Assembly: GCA_963799925.1 (NCBI GenBank)
Contig: CAWCYZ010000002.1
Location: 2,046,001 to 2,110,000 of the forward strand
From: DATBQN01 sp963799925
GTDB lineage: Bacteria > Acidobacteriota > Thermoanaerobaculia > Multivoradales > UBA5704
DNA: 64,000 nt
Direction of reading: 5' to 3'
Shown: positions 15,350 through 25,339 of the stretch, one piece after another
Numbering within the stretch: position 1 is the stretch's first letter
Layout: each line of letters begins with the position of its first letter
Translations under genes and position numbers: made by a program
The notes under the pieces: model-generated
The model's database searches: none
Told to the model about the DNA's origin: nothing
The model's input: only the letters and a program-made list of their open reading frames with translations

Positions 15350-16603
15350 CTAGTTCAGTCGGATGCGGTCGTGGCCGTCCCAGGCCGAGGTGTCCGAGAG
15401 GATCACCTGGTCGCCCGGGGCCAGCCCGCCGACCACCTCGATGGTGTTGACCGAGCTGCGGCCGAGCTTGACCGGCACCCGCACGGCCGACTTGCCGCTG
15501 TCGACGAGCTTGAACATCTCGACCGTGCTCTGCGGCTGCCCGTAGGCGGGACGGCCGACGTGGAGCACGTTGTCCAGGCGCTCGATCTCGATCGTGCCGT
15601 CGACCGAGAGGTCGACGCGCGCGCCCTCCGGCAGCGGCCCGTCGAGCGCCGCGTCGACCACGACCGTCCCGTCCTGGACGGAGGGGGCGACGCGGATGAC
15701 GTGGCCGGCGACGAGGCCGTTGCGGGTGTCGATCGAGGCGCGCTGGCCGATCTTCACGTCCTTGGCCTGGGTCTCCGGGATGCGCAGCTCGGCCTTCAGG
15801 TGCTCCGGCCGCGCCACGCGGGCGAGGTTGGTGCCCTGGGTGACGCGCTGGCCGACCTGGACGGGGAGCTCCTGCAGCACGCCGTCGATGCCGGCGCGGA
15901 CGTGGAGCGATTCGAGCTGGCCGCGGCGCAGCTCGTAGTTGGCGCGGCTCTGCTCGACCCGCGCCCGCTGGGCGGCGAGCTGGGCATCGGCCGAGTTCTC
16001 GCTCTTGACCACCTTCTGCTTCTCGATCGACTCCTGCTTGACGAGCTGATCGGCTTTGAGGCGCGAGAGCTGGGCGGTGATCTTGGGGATGAGGCCGTCC
16101 TTGAGGAGCTGCGCGTCGGCCTGGGCCTGGAGCTTGGCCTGCTCGGCCTGCGACTGGACCGCGGAGAGCGACGACTCCTGGTTGAGCACCTCGCTGCTCA
16201 GCTTGGCCTGGAGGTCCTTGTAGTCCGCCTCGGCGGCGGTGAGCTGCGACTGGGCCTCGGCCGCGTTCTGCTGCACCTCGGTGTTCGACAGGTCCATGAG
16301 GATGGTGTCGGAGGTGACCGTGACGCCGGGAAGAGCCGGGATCCGCTCGATGCGGCCGTCGACCGGCGCCGGCACGAAGCGCACGTCGAGGGCGACGAGC
16401 GTGCCGGGGCCGCGCACCGCCCGGTCCATGTCGCCGCGCACGACCTTGTCGATCCACACCGTCTCCCGCTGCACCGAGGGGGCGGCGGGCTCGAGGCGGG
16501 ACAGGCCGAGCGAGATCAGCCCGATGGCCCCCAGGGCGACCGCCCCGATGATCAGGCGCCGGTTACGGCGCTTCTTCCCTTGTCCGCTGCGTTGAATGTC
16601 CAT
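15350..16603 (-). CDS. MacA/HlyD-like efflux adaptor protein
   Basis: 417 residues. One N-terminal membrane anchor (LIIGAVALGAIGLISLGLS) is followed by a lipoyl half (VPAPVDGRIERIPALPGVTV), a long coiled coil rich in Gln, Ala and Glu at about residues 110-225, the second lipoyl half (VRAGIDGVLQELPVQVGQRV), and beta-barrel and membrane-proximal domains ending in VVGGLAPGDQVIL. It bridges inner-membrane transport to the periplasm or an outer-membrane channel. It is first in the run with two ATPases, 17 bases upstream of the next gene. Confidence 0.85.
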   Translation of the reverse strand: MDIQRSGQGKKRRNRRLIIGAVALGAIGLISLGLSRLEPAAPSVQRETVWIDKVVRGDMDRAVRGPGTLVALDVRFVPAPVDGRIERIPALPGVTVTSDTILMDLSNTEVQQNAAEAQSQLTAAEADYKDLQAKLSSEVLNQESSLSAVQSQAEQAKLQAQADAQLLKDGLIPKITAQLSRLKADQLVKQESIEKQKVVKSENSADAQLAAQRARVEQSRANYELRRGQLESLHVRAGIDGVLQELPVQVGQRVTQGTNLARVARPEHLKAELRIPETQAKDVKIGQRASIDTRNGLVAGHVIRVAPSVQDGTVVVDAALDGPLPEGARVDLSVDGTIEIERLDNVLHVGRPAYGQPQSTVEMFKLVDSGKSAVRVPVKLGRSSVNTIEVVGGLAPGDQVILSDTSAWDGHDRIRLN

Positions 16604-16751
16604 AGGTTCCTCTCCGGCTCCAGTACGCGCCCGCCAGCCCCAAGGTTGCAGGAGTCCTCATGCTTGAGGGTGAAGCCGCTTGGTGGAAGCGGGACAGCTC
16701 CCCGCCGGAGGGGGGATGTCCATCACACCGAGACGTCCGCCCCATTATCGG

Positions 16752-19700
16752 TCAGTTTCCGCCTCCTGGCGCCACCCGGCGTCGAATCGGCGGCGCGGGC
16801 TCGACTTCGCGGGTCAGCCAGGTGTTTCGATAATCGCGCAAAAGACTGCTGTTTGGAAAGGCCTCCCCCGGCTTGCCGGGATATCCGCTCATGGCGTGGA
16901 ACGGCAGCGGCTCGACCTGCTCGACCTGCCAGGTGTTGCGGTCGGCATCCTTGTCCCAGCCCACGCTCTCGAGGAAAACGGTGCGCCGCATGCCGGGCGG
17001 CGGAGGGGGGAGGCCGCCGGCGTCGAAGGCGAGGGCGATCTCGTCGCCGGCGGCGAGGATCACCGAGCGGTCGTCCTCCTGGCGCAGCAGCTCGCGCACG
17101 TCGCCATAGCGGGTGTAGCGGCCGGGGAGCGGCAGCCAGGGCGAGCGCGCCGCCACCCGCTGGTAGTCATATCCATGGGGGGCGTTCGGCGCCCGGCGGA
17201 CGAGGCGGGAGAAGCCGCGGTAGCGCAGGTCGGCCGCCGTGGGATCGAGCCGGGCGCGGACGACCGCGGCGCCGTCGTCCGGCCGGTCGGTCCAGGCGAT
17301 GCGATCCCAGGAGAGCCAGAGCGAGGTGACGATGCGCAGCCGCCGCGCTCCCGGCGGCAGCGGCGGGGTGTCGACGACCATCGTCTTGGTCTTCCCCGCC
17401 GGGTGGCCCATCGCCGGCATCAGGACCCGCCAGCCGGCCGCCGTCTCGACCTCGAGGCGCGGCGCGACATAGGGGAGGTCCCGCCGCTGGGCGGCGGCGA
17501 GGTTCAGGCTGGCGTCGGCGGGGAAGATCCAGCCGTCCAGATGGAGGCGGATGGGGCGTCCCGGCGCCTCCCCCAGGTCGAAGGTGAAGGCCCATGGCGC
17601 CGCGATCCCCTGGTAGGGGCCGCGCCGGTAACCGTCGGCATAGACCTCGTCGCGGCGGCGGACGCGGTCGGTGACGTCCTGCCCCTGGCCGTCCCAGGCG
17701 GCGGCGACCGGCCGCAGGCCGCGGCTCGCCAGCACTCTCGCCTGGCGCCGGCCGGGCGGTCCGCCGGGCACCACCTTCAGATTGCTCGCCACCTCGACGC
17801 CCGCCGGGGCATCCACCACCCACAGCCGCAGGCGGTCGAAGAAGGCCGCCTCCCAGAGCTCCTCGGTGACCGCCAGCCGGTAACGGCCGCCCTGCGCCTC
17901 GGCGCCGTCGATCCGCACCAGCTCGCCCGGATCGGCGGGGGCGTAGACGCCGGGGGCGAGCGGCAGGCCGAGGGGCGCGTTCCACAGCAGGTCGGTGACG
18001 AAACGCATCCGCTCGCCGTCCCAGGCATAGAGGAAGGGGCAGCTCCCCTTGAGCACCTGTTGCTCGACGATCGTCCGATCGCCCGCCGCCGCCAGCCGGT
18101 CCTGCGGCACGCCGTTGCCCCAGACGACGCGGAGGAGGTCGGCCTTCGGCTGCCGGCCGAGGCCGAAGTGGGTGAGCGGGGAGTCGACCTCGCGGAGCTG
18201 GTAGGCGTCGCCCGCCCGCACCTCGACGACGGCGCCCAGCCCGCCCAGGTTGTTCTTGCCGTTCCCCTGGGCGAGGCCGCGGAGGCGGACCGCGAGCCAG
18301 TGATTCGCCTTGCCGCCGGCGTTCATCAGCCGGTGGAGCCCGGCGGGGCCGGCGACGATCAGGTCGACGCCGCCGTCGCCGTCGAGGTCCGCGGCGGCGA
18401 TGGCGGCCGCGGCGGCGGGGGCGCCGGCGACCGCCAGCGGCTCGAAGCGGTCGCCGCGGCGGCCGAGGACGGCGACGCCGCCTTCCCCGGCGAGCGCCAG
18501 GTCGAGCCGGCCGTCGTTGTCGGCGTCGAGGGCGGCGAGGGCGGCGAACCTCGCGCCGCGGGGGAGCGGCGCCGCGAGCTTCCAGGGCTCGAAGCGGCCG
18601 CCGGCGTTGTGCCAGAAGGAGAGGGCGTCGCCGCCGGCGGACAGCACGGCGAGGTCGGGCAGGCCGTCGTCGTCCAAGTCCGCGGCGACCACCGCCCGCG
18701 CCGGCCCCACCCGGCCCAGACCCGAGGCGGCGGTGCGGTCGGCGAAGCGGCCCTGGCGGAGGTTCTCGAGCCAGAGGAGGCCGCCGTCGTGCGCCACCAG
18801 GAGATCCAGGTCGCCGTCGCGGTCGAGGTCGGAGGCCACGAGCTGGAAGACGGCCCGCCCGGCGAGGCCCGGCAGCGGCGGGAAGGGCTTGCCGTCGACC
18901 GGCTCGAGCGGCCCGCTGCCGGGGTTGCGCAGGAGCTCGATGCCGCGCCCGCGGCCGGCGACCGCGAGGTCGAGGTCGCCGTCGACGTCGAAGTCGAAGG
19001 GGACGACGGCGCTCGCGGCGCCGCGCGCCGCTGCGGCCGCTGCCGCCGCGCCAGGCGCCCCTCCCGGCGCTGCCGCCGCGATCGCCGGCGCCCGGACGAA
19101 GCCGCCCTTGCCGTCTCCCTTCCAGAAGGCGATCCCGCCGGGGCCGTAGCCCACGAGGTCGGCCGCGCCGTCGTTGTCGAGGTCGACGGCTAGGAGCCGC
19201 TCGATCCCCGGCGCGGGGGCGATGGCCGCGGCCTTGCCGCCGGCCGCCGCGAGGCGGACCTCGAGAGATGGCGGGGTGCCGGGCGCGCCGGCGCGGAGGC
19301 GCGCGACGTCCATCCGGCCGTCGCCGTCGAAGTCGGCCACGGCGAGCGCGGCGCCGGCCGAGGCGGTCGCGTCCAGGCGCTCGCCGCGGAAGGAGACCGC
19401 GAGCGGCGGGCCCCACTCGGCCGGCGGCGGCTCCGCCCGGAAGCGGACGACCGGCACCCCCAGGATGCTCCGCGTCAGCTCGCGCTGGCTCCCCTGGTAC
19501 ATCGGGGTGACCTTGAGGACGTTCTCGAGACGGAGGGCGGGCACGCGGGCGGCGGCGGCGTCGCCGCGCTCGAGCGCCGCCAGCACCTCGGCGAGCCCGG
19601 CGGCGGCGGCGGCCGGCGGCGCCCAGAGGATCTCGCGCACCCGCAGGTAGGCGGCGGTGGCGCCGGCCCGGTCGCCCGCCGCGATCGCCCGGCCCCCCGC

Positions 19701-20210
19701 CTGGAGGAGGACGACCAGGTTCTCCGGCCGCAGCTCGACGAGCCGCCCGAGGGCCCGCGCGGCGAGGGCCCGCGCCGGCTCGTCGGCGCCGCGCGCCGAG
19801 GCCTGCCGGTATGCTGCATAGAGGATCTCCGGGTCGTCCGGAGCGGCCCGCATCGCCTGCCCGAGGGTGGTCAGGGCCTCGTCCTCCCTGCCGCTCCAGG
19901 CGAGCACCTCGCCCCGGATCGCCAGCAGGTCGGCCCGGCCGGGGGCCTTGCCGAGCGCCCGGTCGATGGCGGCGAGCGCCGCCTCGCCCTTCTGCTGGCG
20001 GAGGAGGGCGACGGCGAGATCGGCGTCGGGGAGCGGGTCGTCGGGGGCGAGCCGGGCGAGCGCCTGGAAGGCCGCCTCGGCCTCGGCCGGGCGCTCGTTC
20101 TCGAGCTCGGCCAGGCCGCGCCAGCGGAGATCGGCGGCGCGGTCCGGCACGGCGGCGAGGAGGAGGAGCGACAGGGCGGCCCAGGAGAGCGGCCCGCGGA
20201 ACCGGCGCAT
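16752..20210 (-). CDS. Very large secreted TPR + FG-GAP/VCBS repeat protein
   Basis: 1152 residues. Signal peptide (SWAALSLLLLAAVPDRA), TPR-like helices at about 25-230, then at least six FG-GAP/VCBS beta-propeller repeats with calcium-type loops (DFDGDGRMD, DLDNDGAADL, DFDVDGDLDL, DLDRDGDLDL, DLDDDGLPDL, DADNDGRLDL, DLDGDGGVDL). An ASPIC/UnbV-like stretch follows (LAVRLRGLAQGNGKNNLGGLGAVVEV reads as its start) and a ~450-residue C-terminal beta-rich part of unknown fold. Likely exported and Ca-stabilised, perhaps a surface or periplasmic binding platform. A single-gene transcript with a leaderless-type promoter, divergent from moaB. Confidence 0.8.
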   Translation of the reverse strand: MRRFRGPLSWAALSLLLLAAVPDRAADLRWRGLAELENERPAEAEAAFQALARLAPDDPLPDADLAVALLRQQKGEAALAAIDRALGKAPGRADLLAIRGEVLAWSGREDEALTTLGQAMRAAPDDPEILYAAYRQASARGADEPARALAARALGRLVELRPENLVVLLQAGGRAIAAGDRAGATAAYLRVREILWAPPAAAAAGLAEVLAALERGDAAAARVPALRLENVLKVTPMYQGSQRELTRSILGVPVVRFRAEPPPAEWGPPLAVSFRGERLDATASAGAALAVADFDGDGRMDVARLRAGAPGTPPSLEVRLAAAGGKAAAIAPAPGIERLLAVDLDNDGAADLVGYGPGGIAFWKGDGKGGFVRAPAIAAAAPGGAPGAAAAAAAARGAASAVVPFDFDVDGDLDLAVAGRGRGIELLRNPGSGPLEPVDGKPFPPLPGLAGRAVFQLVASDLDRDGDLDLLVAHDGGLLWLENLRQGRFADRTAASGLGRVGPARAVVAADLDDDGLPDLAVLSAGGDALSFWHNAGGRFEPWKLAAPLPRGARFAALAALDADNDGRLDLALAGEGGVAVLGRRGDRFEPLAVAGAPAAAAAIAAADLDGDGGVDLIVAGPAGLHRLMNAGGKANHWLAVRLRGLAQGNGKNNLGGLGAVVEVRAGDAYQLREVDSPLTHFGLGRQPKADLLRVVWGNGVPQDRLAAAGDRTIVEQQVLKGSCPFLYAWDGERMRFVTDLLWNAPLGLPLAPGVYAPADPGELVRIDGAEAQGGRYRLAVTEELWEAAFFDRLRLWVVDAPAGVEVASNLKVVPGGPPGRRQARVLASRGLRPVAAAWDGQGQDVTDRVRRRDEVYADGYRRGPYQGIAAPWAFTFDLGEAPGRPIRLHLDGWIFPADASLNLAAAQRRDLPYVAPRLEVETAAGWRVLMPAMGHPAGKTKTMVVDTPPLPPGARRLRIVTSLWLSWDRIAWTDRPDDGAAVVRARLDPTAADLRYRGFSRLVRRAPNAPHGYDYQRVAARSPWLPLPGRYTRYGDVRELLRQEDDRSVILAAGDEIALAFDAGGLPPPPPGMRRTVFLESVGWDKDADRNTWQVEQVEPLPFHAMSGYPGKPGEAFPNSSLLRDYRNTWLTREVEPAPPIRRRVAPGGGN

Positions 20211-20218
20211 GGGCGGCT

Positions 20219-20224
20219 ATTCTA
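20219..20224 (-). promoter_or_regulatory. -10 box TAGAAT, leaderless start
   Basis: Minus-strand TAGAAT ends 8 bases before ATG 20210 of the FG-GAP protein gene. Confidence 0.5.
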
Positions 20225-20284
20225 GCGGCCGGGCTCGCCGGTCGACAGGGCGTTCCTCGCCGCCGTCGATTCCCCGCGGCGTGC

Positions 20285-20290
20285 TAGCCT
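20285..20290 (+). promoter_or_regulatory. -10 box TAGCCT, leaderless start
   Basis: TAGCCT ends 9 bases before ATG 20300 of moaB. It is divergent from the TAGAAT box at 20219-20224. Confidence 0.45.
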
Positions 20291-20299
20291 TCCGCCTCG

Positions 20300-20806
20300 A
20301 TGAGCGTCGAGGAGCACCGGCGGGCGGCCCCCGCGACTCTCGGCTTCGCCGTCGTCACGGTGAGCGACAGCCGCACCGCGCAGGACGATGCGAGCGGCGC
20401 CGCGATCCGCCGCCTGGCCACCGAGGCCGGCCACCATCTGGAGATGTCGACGCTGATCCCGGACGACGTGGCCGCCATCCGCCGCGCCCTGGTGCAGATC
20501 CTGGCGACGCCGGGCGTCGACGTCGTGGTGGTGACGGGCGGCACCGGCTTCGCGCCGCGCGACCTCACGATCGACGCCGCGACGCCCCTCTTCGAGCGCC
20601 CGATCGAAGGGTTCGGCGAGCTCTTCCGGATGCTCTCCTTCCGCCAGGTGGGGGCCGCGGCGATGCTCTCGCGCGCCGCCGCCGGGCTCGCCTTCGGCCG
20701 CGCCGTCTTCCTGCTGCCGGGCTCGCCCAAGGCGGTCGCCCTGGCGATGGAGGAGCTGATCCTCCCCGAGGCGGCGCACCTCGTCGCCCAGGCCCGCAGG
20801 GCCTAG
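20300..20806 (+). CDS. moaB: MoaB-type molybdopterin adenylyltransferase-like protein
   Basis: 168 residues of the MoaB/Mog family (molybdenum cofactor biosynthesis, MPT adenylylation). Signature elements: AVVTVSDSRTAQDD, VVVTGGTGFAPRDLTIDA, FGELFRMLSFRQVGAAAMLSRA and LLPGSPKAVALAMEELI. The GGTG loop and the PRD(L)T segment are intact. No other moa gene is adjacent. It ends 5 bases from a convergent small membrane gene. Confidence 0.88.
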   Translation: MSVEEHRRAAPATLGFAVVTVSDSRTAQDDASGAAIRRLATEAGHHLEMSTLIPDDVAAIRRALVQILATPGVDVVVVTGGTGFAPRDLTIDAATPLFERPIEGFGELFRMLSFRQVGAAAMLSRAAAGLAFGRAVFLLPGSPKAVALAMEELILPEAAHLVAQARRA

Positions 20807-20811
20807 CGGCT

Positions 20812-21081
20812 CTAGACCCTTCGCCCGGTCACCAGCCGCCAGACGATCAGCAGCAGGACCGCGCCCAGGATGGCGATGCCCAAGCTCCGCCAGTCGAAGC
20901 CGGAGATGCCGCCGAAGCCGAGCGCCGTGGCGAGGAAGCCGCCGAGCAGCGCGCCCACCACTCCGATGATGACGGTGATGATGCAGCCGCCTGGATCGCG
21001 CCCCGGCACCAGCAGCTTGGCGACGATGCCCGCGATCAAACCGAGGACGATCCACGAGATGAGTCCCATGCTCCCAGCCAT
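20812..21081 (-). CDS. GlsB/YeaQ/YmgE-family small membrane protein
   Basis: 89 residues from ATG 21081, preceded by GGAGG. Two or three transmembrane helices (LISWIVLGLIAGIVAKLLV, IITVIIGVVGALLGGFLA, LGIAILGAVLLLIVWRLV) with a glycine-rich first helix and the loop PGRDPGGC between helices 1 and 2. This is the transglycosylase-associated/YeaQ family, often stress-induced. Exact role unknown. Confidence 0.85.
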   Translation of the reverse strand: MAGSMGLISWIVLGLIAGIVAKLLVPGRDPGGCIITVIIGVVGALLGGFLATALGFGGISGFDWRSLGIAILGAVLLLIVWRLVTGRRV

Positions 21082-21161
21082 CTCCCTCCTCCCTTTCCGC
21101 CGCCTGAAGGCCGCCGAGCGACCGCTCTGCTGGCGAAGGATTTTGCCAGACCCGTGCCAGA

Positions 21162-21167
21162 TACAAT
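21162..21167 (+). promoter_or_regulatory. -10 box TACAAT of polA
   Basis: TACAAT ends 9 bases before ATG 21177. This spacing matches the other leaderless genes and supports 21177 as the polA start. Confidence 0.45.
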
Positions 21168-21176
21168 GCCCCCGCC

Positions 21177-23832
21177 ATGGCTGACCTGTTCCCGGCGCCC
21201 CCGCCGCGCCCGCGCCTCTATCCTGATCGACGGCTACTCGAACATCTTCCGCGCCTTCTATGCCATCCGCAACCTGTCGAACTCGCGCGGCGAGCCGACC
21301 AACGCCGTCTACGGGTTCGTGACCATGCTGCGCAAGCTCCTGCGCGAGGAGAACCCGGAGCTCGTCGGGGTGGCGCTCGAGGGGGGCGGCGAGCGGGTGC
21401 GGACGGCGCGCTTCGCCGAGTACAAGGCGAACCGCGCGCCGATGCCCGAGGACCTGGCCGGCCAGATCCCGTGGATCCGCCAGATCCTCGAGGCGCAGCA
21501 CATCCCGATGCTCCAGGTCGAGCGCTACGAGGCGGACGACGTCCTGGGGACGCTCGCCCGCCAGGCCGCCGACGCCGACTACGACGTCGTCATCGTCTCG
21601 GCCGACAAGGACCTGATGCAGCTGGTGACCGACCGCGTGTCGCTCTACCACACGGGCCGCGGCAAGCTCATGGGCCCCGCCGACGTCGAGGCGGACTTCG
21701 GCGTGCCGCCGCGGAAGGTCCCCGACGTCCTGGCGCTCATGGGCGACTCGATCGACAACATCCCCGGCGTCCCCGGCATCGGCGACAAGGGCGCCAGGGC
21801 GCTGATCGGCGAGTACGGCTCGCTCGAGGAGCTCCTCGACCGCGCCGCCGAGGTCAGCCGCAAGAGCTACCGGGAGGGGCTCCTCGCCCACCGCGAGCAG
21901 GCGATCCTGTCGAAGGAGCTGTCGACCATCCATTGCGACCTGCCGATCGAGCTCGACGCGCGGGCGCTGCGGCGCGAGCCGCCGGACCCCAAGGCCCTCC
22001 GCGAGCTCTATACCCGCCTCGAGTTCTTCTCGCTCGCCGACGAGCTCAAGGCCGAGGGCGGTCCCGCCGAGGCGCTGCCGCTGGCGGTCGAGGCCGAGAC
22101 CCCGGAGGCATGGCGCGCGGCGACCGCGAGCCTCGCCGGCGACGTCTACGTCGCCCTGCTCGGCGAGGAGCGTCCCCTCGGTCTCGCCGTGGCCGCGGCG
22201 GACGGCACGATCGTCTACGCCGACTTCCGCCGCCCCGCCCTCGCGGCGGCCGCCCTCGTCAGCCTGAACGCCTGGATCGCCGACTCCCAGATGCGCCTCG
22301 CCGGCCACAACCTCAAGGAGGTGCTCCGCCTCTGCGCCCACGACGGCGGCTGCAGCGCCGCCCTCTTCGACGCGATGCTCGCCTCCTATCTCCTGAAGCC
22401 CTCGATCCATGGCCACAGCCTGGACGAGATGGCGCTCGAGCGGCTCGACAGGAAGGCCCTGGCACCCCGCGAGGTGGGCTGGGACCACGGCCAGGAGCCG
22501 GCGCTGGCCGATCCGCGGCTCGCCGCCTACGCCGGCGAGCGGGTCGCCCTGGCGCGCGCCATGGCGAAGGCGATCGAGAGCGAGCTCGCGGCGGCCGGCG
22601 CGCTCGCCCAGGTCTACGCGGAGATCGAGCTGCCGCTGACGCCGGTGCTCCTCAAGATGGAGGAGACCGGCATCCTCCTCGACGTCGACTACCTGACCGG
22701 GATGTCGGCCGAGCTGGGGCGCGAGATCGACCAGCTCGAGGAGGACATCTACCTCCAGGCCGGCGAGCGCTTCAACCTCAACTCGCCGCAGCAGCTCGGC
22801 GTCATCCTGTTCGAGAAGCTCGGGCTGCCGGTCCTGAAGCGCACCCAGAAGACGCGGAGCTACTCGACCGGGGCGGAGACCCTGGAGGAGCTCGCGGCGC
22901 GGGGGTACCCGATCGCCGAGCTGCTGCTGCGCTGGCGCGAGCTCACCAAGCTCAAGTCGACCTACGTCGACGCGCTCCCCTCGCTGGTCGGCCCCGACCA
23001 CCGCCTCCACACCCGCTTCCAGCAGGCGGTGGCGGCGACGGGGCGGCTCTCCTCGGTCAACCCGAACCTGCAGAACATCCCCATCCGCACCGAGCTCGGC
23101 CAGCGCATCCGCCGCGCCTTCGTGGCGCCGCCCGGCCGCGTCCTCCTGGTCGCCGACTACAGCCAGATCGAGCTGCGCGTGCTCGCCCACATCGCCGCCG
23201 AGCAGGCGCTCGTCGACGCCTTCGCCGCCGGCGAGGACATCCACCGCTCGACCGCGGCGACGGTCTTCAACGTCGCGCCGCCGCTGGTCACGCCGGATCA
23301 GCGCCGCGCCGCCAAGGTGATCAACTTCGGCATCCTCTACGGGATGAGCGCCTTCGGCCTGGCGCAGAACCTGGGCATCCCGCAGAAGGAGGCCGAGGCG
23401 TTCATCCGCGCCTACCTCGACCGCTATCCGGGGGTGAAGCGCTACGTCGAGGAGACGCAGGCGAGCGCCGAGCGCGAGGGCAAGGTCGAGACGCTCTACG
23501 GGCGGGTGCGCTGGCTGCCCGACATCCAGAGCAAGAACCGCAACCTGCGCGAGAACGCCCGCCGCATGGCGATCAACGCCCGCATCCAGGGCACCGCCGC
23601 CGACCTCCTGAAGAAGGCCATGCTCGCCGTCGACCGCCGCCTTTCCCGCGAGCATCCGGAGGCGAAGCTCCTCTTGACCGTGCACGACGAGCTGGTCTTC
23701 GAGGTGCCGGAAGCCGAGGCCGAAGCCGTCGCCCGCCTCGCCCGCGAGGAGATGGAAGGCGTCGCCCAGCTCGCCGTCCCCTTGAAGGTCGAGGTCGGCT
23801 GGGGCAAGAGCTGGTACGAGGCGAAGGCGTAG
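21177..23832 (+). CDS. polA: DNA polymerase I, apparent frameshift near codon 16
   Basis: About 884 residues. 5'-nuclease domain: LIDGYSNIFRAFYAI, YEADDVLGTLA, VSADKDLMQLV, GDSIDNIPGVPGIGDKGA. The proofreading region lacks the DxE metal motif (SLAGDVYVALLG), so it is probably inactive, as in Taq. Polymerase motifs A (DYSQIELRVLAHI), B (RRAAKVINFGILYG) and C (VHDELVFE) are intact. From ATG 21177 the frame reads MADLFPAPPPRPRLY and then must shift to LIDGYSNIF; the extra base is at CC 21222-21223. The alternative ATG 21166 keeps one frame but gives an atypical N-terminus. The protein is essential enough that an assembly indel is likely. Confidence 0.85.
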
Positions 23833-23857
23833 GGTCAGCCTCTCCTCACCCCGAGTA

Positions 23858-25244
23858 CTACCCCGCGTACTTGAACGCCGGACCGAGCTTCCTCGCGATG
23901 CGGTCGCGGATCCAGTGCGGGTCCCAGAACTCGACCGGGTTGACCGGCAGGCCGTCCAGGAGCAGGGTGAAGTGGAGGTGGTCGCCGCCGGCGAGGCCGG
24001 TCTGGCCCGAGCGGCCGAGCTCCTGGCTGCGCTCGACCGTGCTGCCCCTCGCGGACGCCGAGCGAGGAGAGGTGGCCGTAGAGGCTCATCAGGCCGTAGC
24101 CGTGGTCGATGACGACCGCGTTGCCGTAGATCCCGAAGAAGCGGGCGAGGAGGACGACGCCGCGGTTCGAGGCGAGCACGGCGTCGCGCTGCACCGAGGC
24201 CATGTCGAAGCCGAGGTGGGTCTGCTGGTCGACCGACTTCCCCTGGTAGACGTAGGTCCGGCGCTGGGCGAAGGCGGCGGTGATCTTGGCGTTGCGCATG
24301 GGGAGGAAAGGCTGGGTCCAGAGGAACGCGTGGGCCGACTTCGCCGCCAGGTCCTTCAGGTACTGGGCTTCCTTCTGGCGCAGGTCGCCGTTGATCTCGA
24401 GGAAGTTCTTGAGCACGTCCCCCTGGTCGCGCACCTCGGGGGTCTGCGACATGATCTCCGGCACGACCTTGTTGAGGAACGCGTCGGTGAGCTGGATGGT
24501 GTCGACCTTGATCGGCTTGGGGAAGAACTGGTCGACGAAGGAGATCGCCGCCTCGTTGCCCACGTCGTCGGCCGCCACCAGCTTGACCGCCGAGGCGTCG
24601 CCGGTGTCCCAGGGCACCGCGTAGAAGGCGAAGCGCTGATGGGGATCGGGATTGCCCGGCAGCGGGAAGCCGGGGAAGAACCAGGTGCCCGAGCGCACGC
24701 CGTCGCGGATGGCGCTATCGCCCACCCGGTAGACGACCACCTCGCAGCCTCCCTGGGCGACGTAATGCTGGGTCGAGACGAGCCCCAGGGTCGGCGGCGC
24801 CAGGCGCACCGGCAGCTTCACCTCGGCGATCGCGGGCTCCGGCCGGCGCAGCCAGCTCCCCGCCCGCTCGGCGGTCGCCCGCACCGTCGCCTCGCCGCTG
24901 CGCAGACCCTTGACCGTGTCGCGCCCGACGTCGACCGTCAGCTCGCCGGCGGCGGCCTTCTTCCAGAACGCCCATGCCGGGTGGGTCGCGAAGCTCTTCT
25001 CGCCGACCGGCGTCACGTCCGCCCCCTGCACCAGCTCGACCCGCAGCTTCTCGACCCGGCCGGTGTCGCCGAGCCGCACGGTGATCGGCGTGCGGCGGCC
25101 GATCCCCTTGGCGGCGGGCTTGATCTCGACGCTGGGCGGCCCGCCCACCCAGAACGTGGTCACCACGGCGACCACGACGATCACCAGCGCGGCGGCGAGC
25201 AGCACGCGCAAGAAACATCCCCCCGGATTGCGCTCTTGAACCAT
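23858..25244 (-). CDS. M23-family peptidase with N-terminal anchor, frameshifted near the C-terminus
   Basis: About 460 residues once one base is removed from the four-base run at 24045-24048. There is a membrane anchor (VLLAAALVIVVVAVVTTF), a beta-rich middle, and a LytM domain: QQTHLGFDMA (zinc His and Asp), VIDHGYGLMSLYGHL, and, only in the shifted frame, GGDHLHFTLLLDG (the HxH motif) ending VEFWDPHWIRDRI and stopping at 23858. Unshifted, the frame runs to 23835 with an unrelated tail and no HxH. It would cut or bind peptidoglycan cross-links. Convergent with polA. Confidence 0.75.
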
Positions 25245-25339
25245 GGGCTACCTCTCTTGGATGGAATCAGCGCGGGCGGTTCGCCTCGCGGCACGGCGGC
25301 GGGGCGAGAGCATACCCCAGGGCAGGCCGCCGGCCGGCG

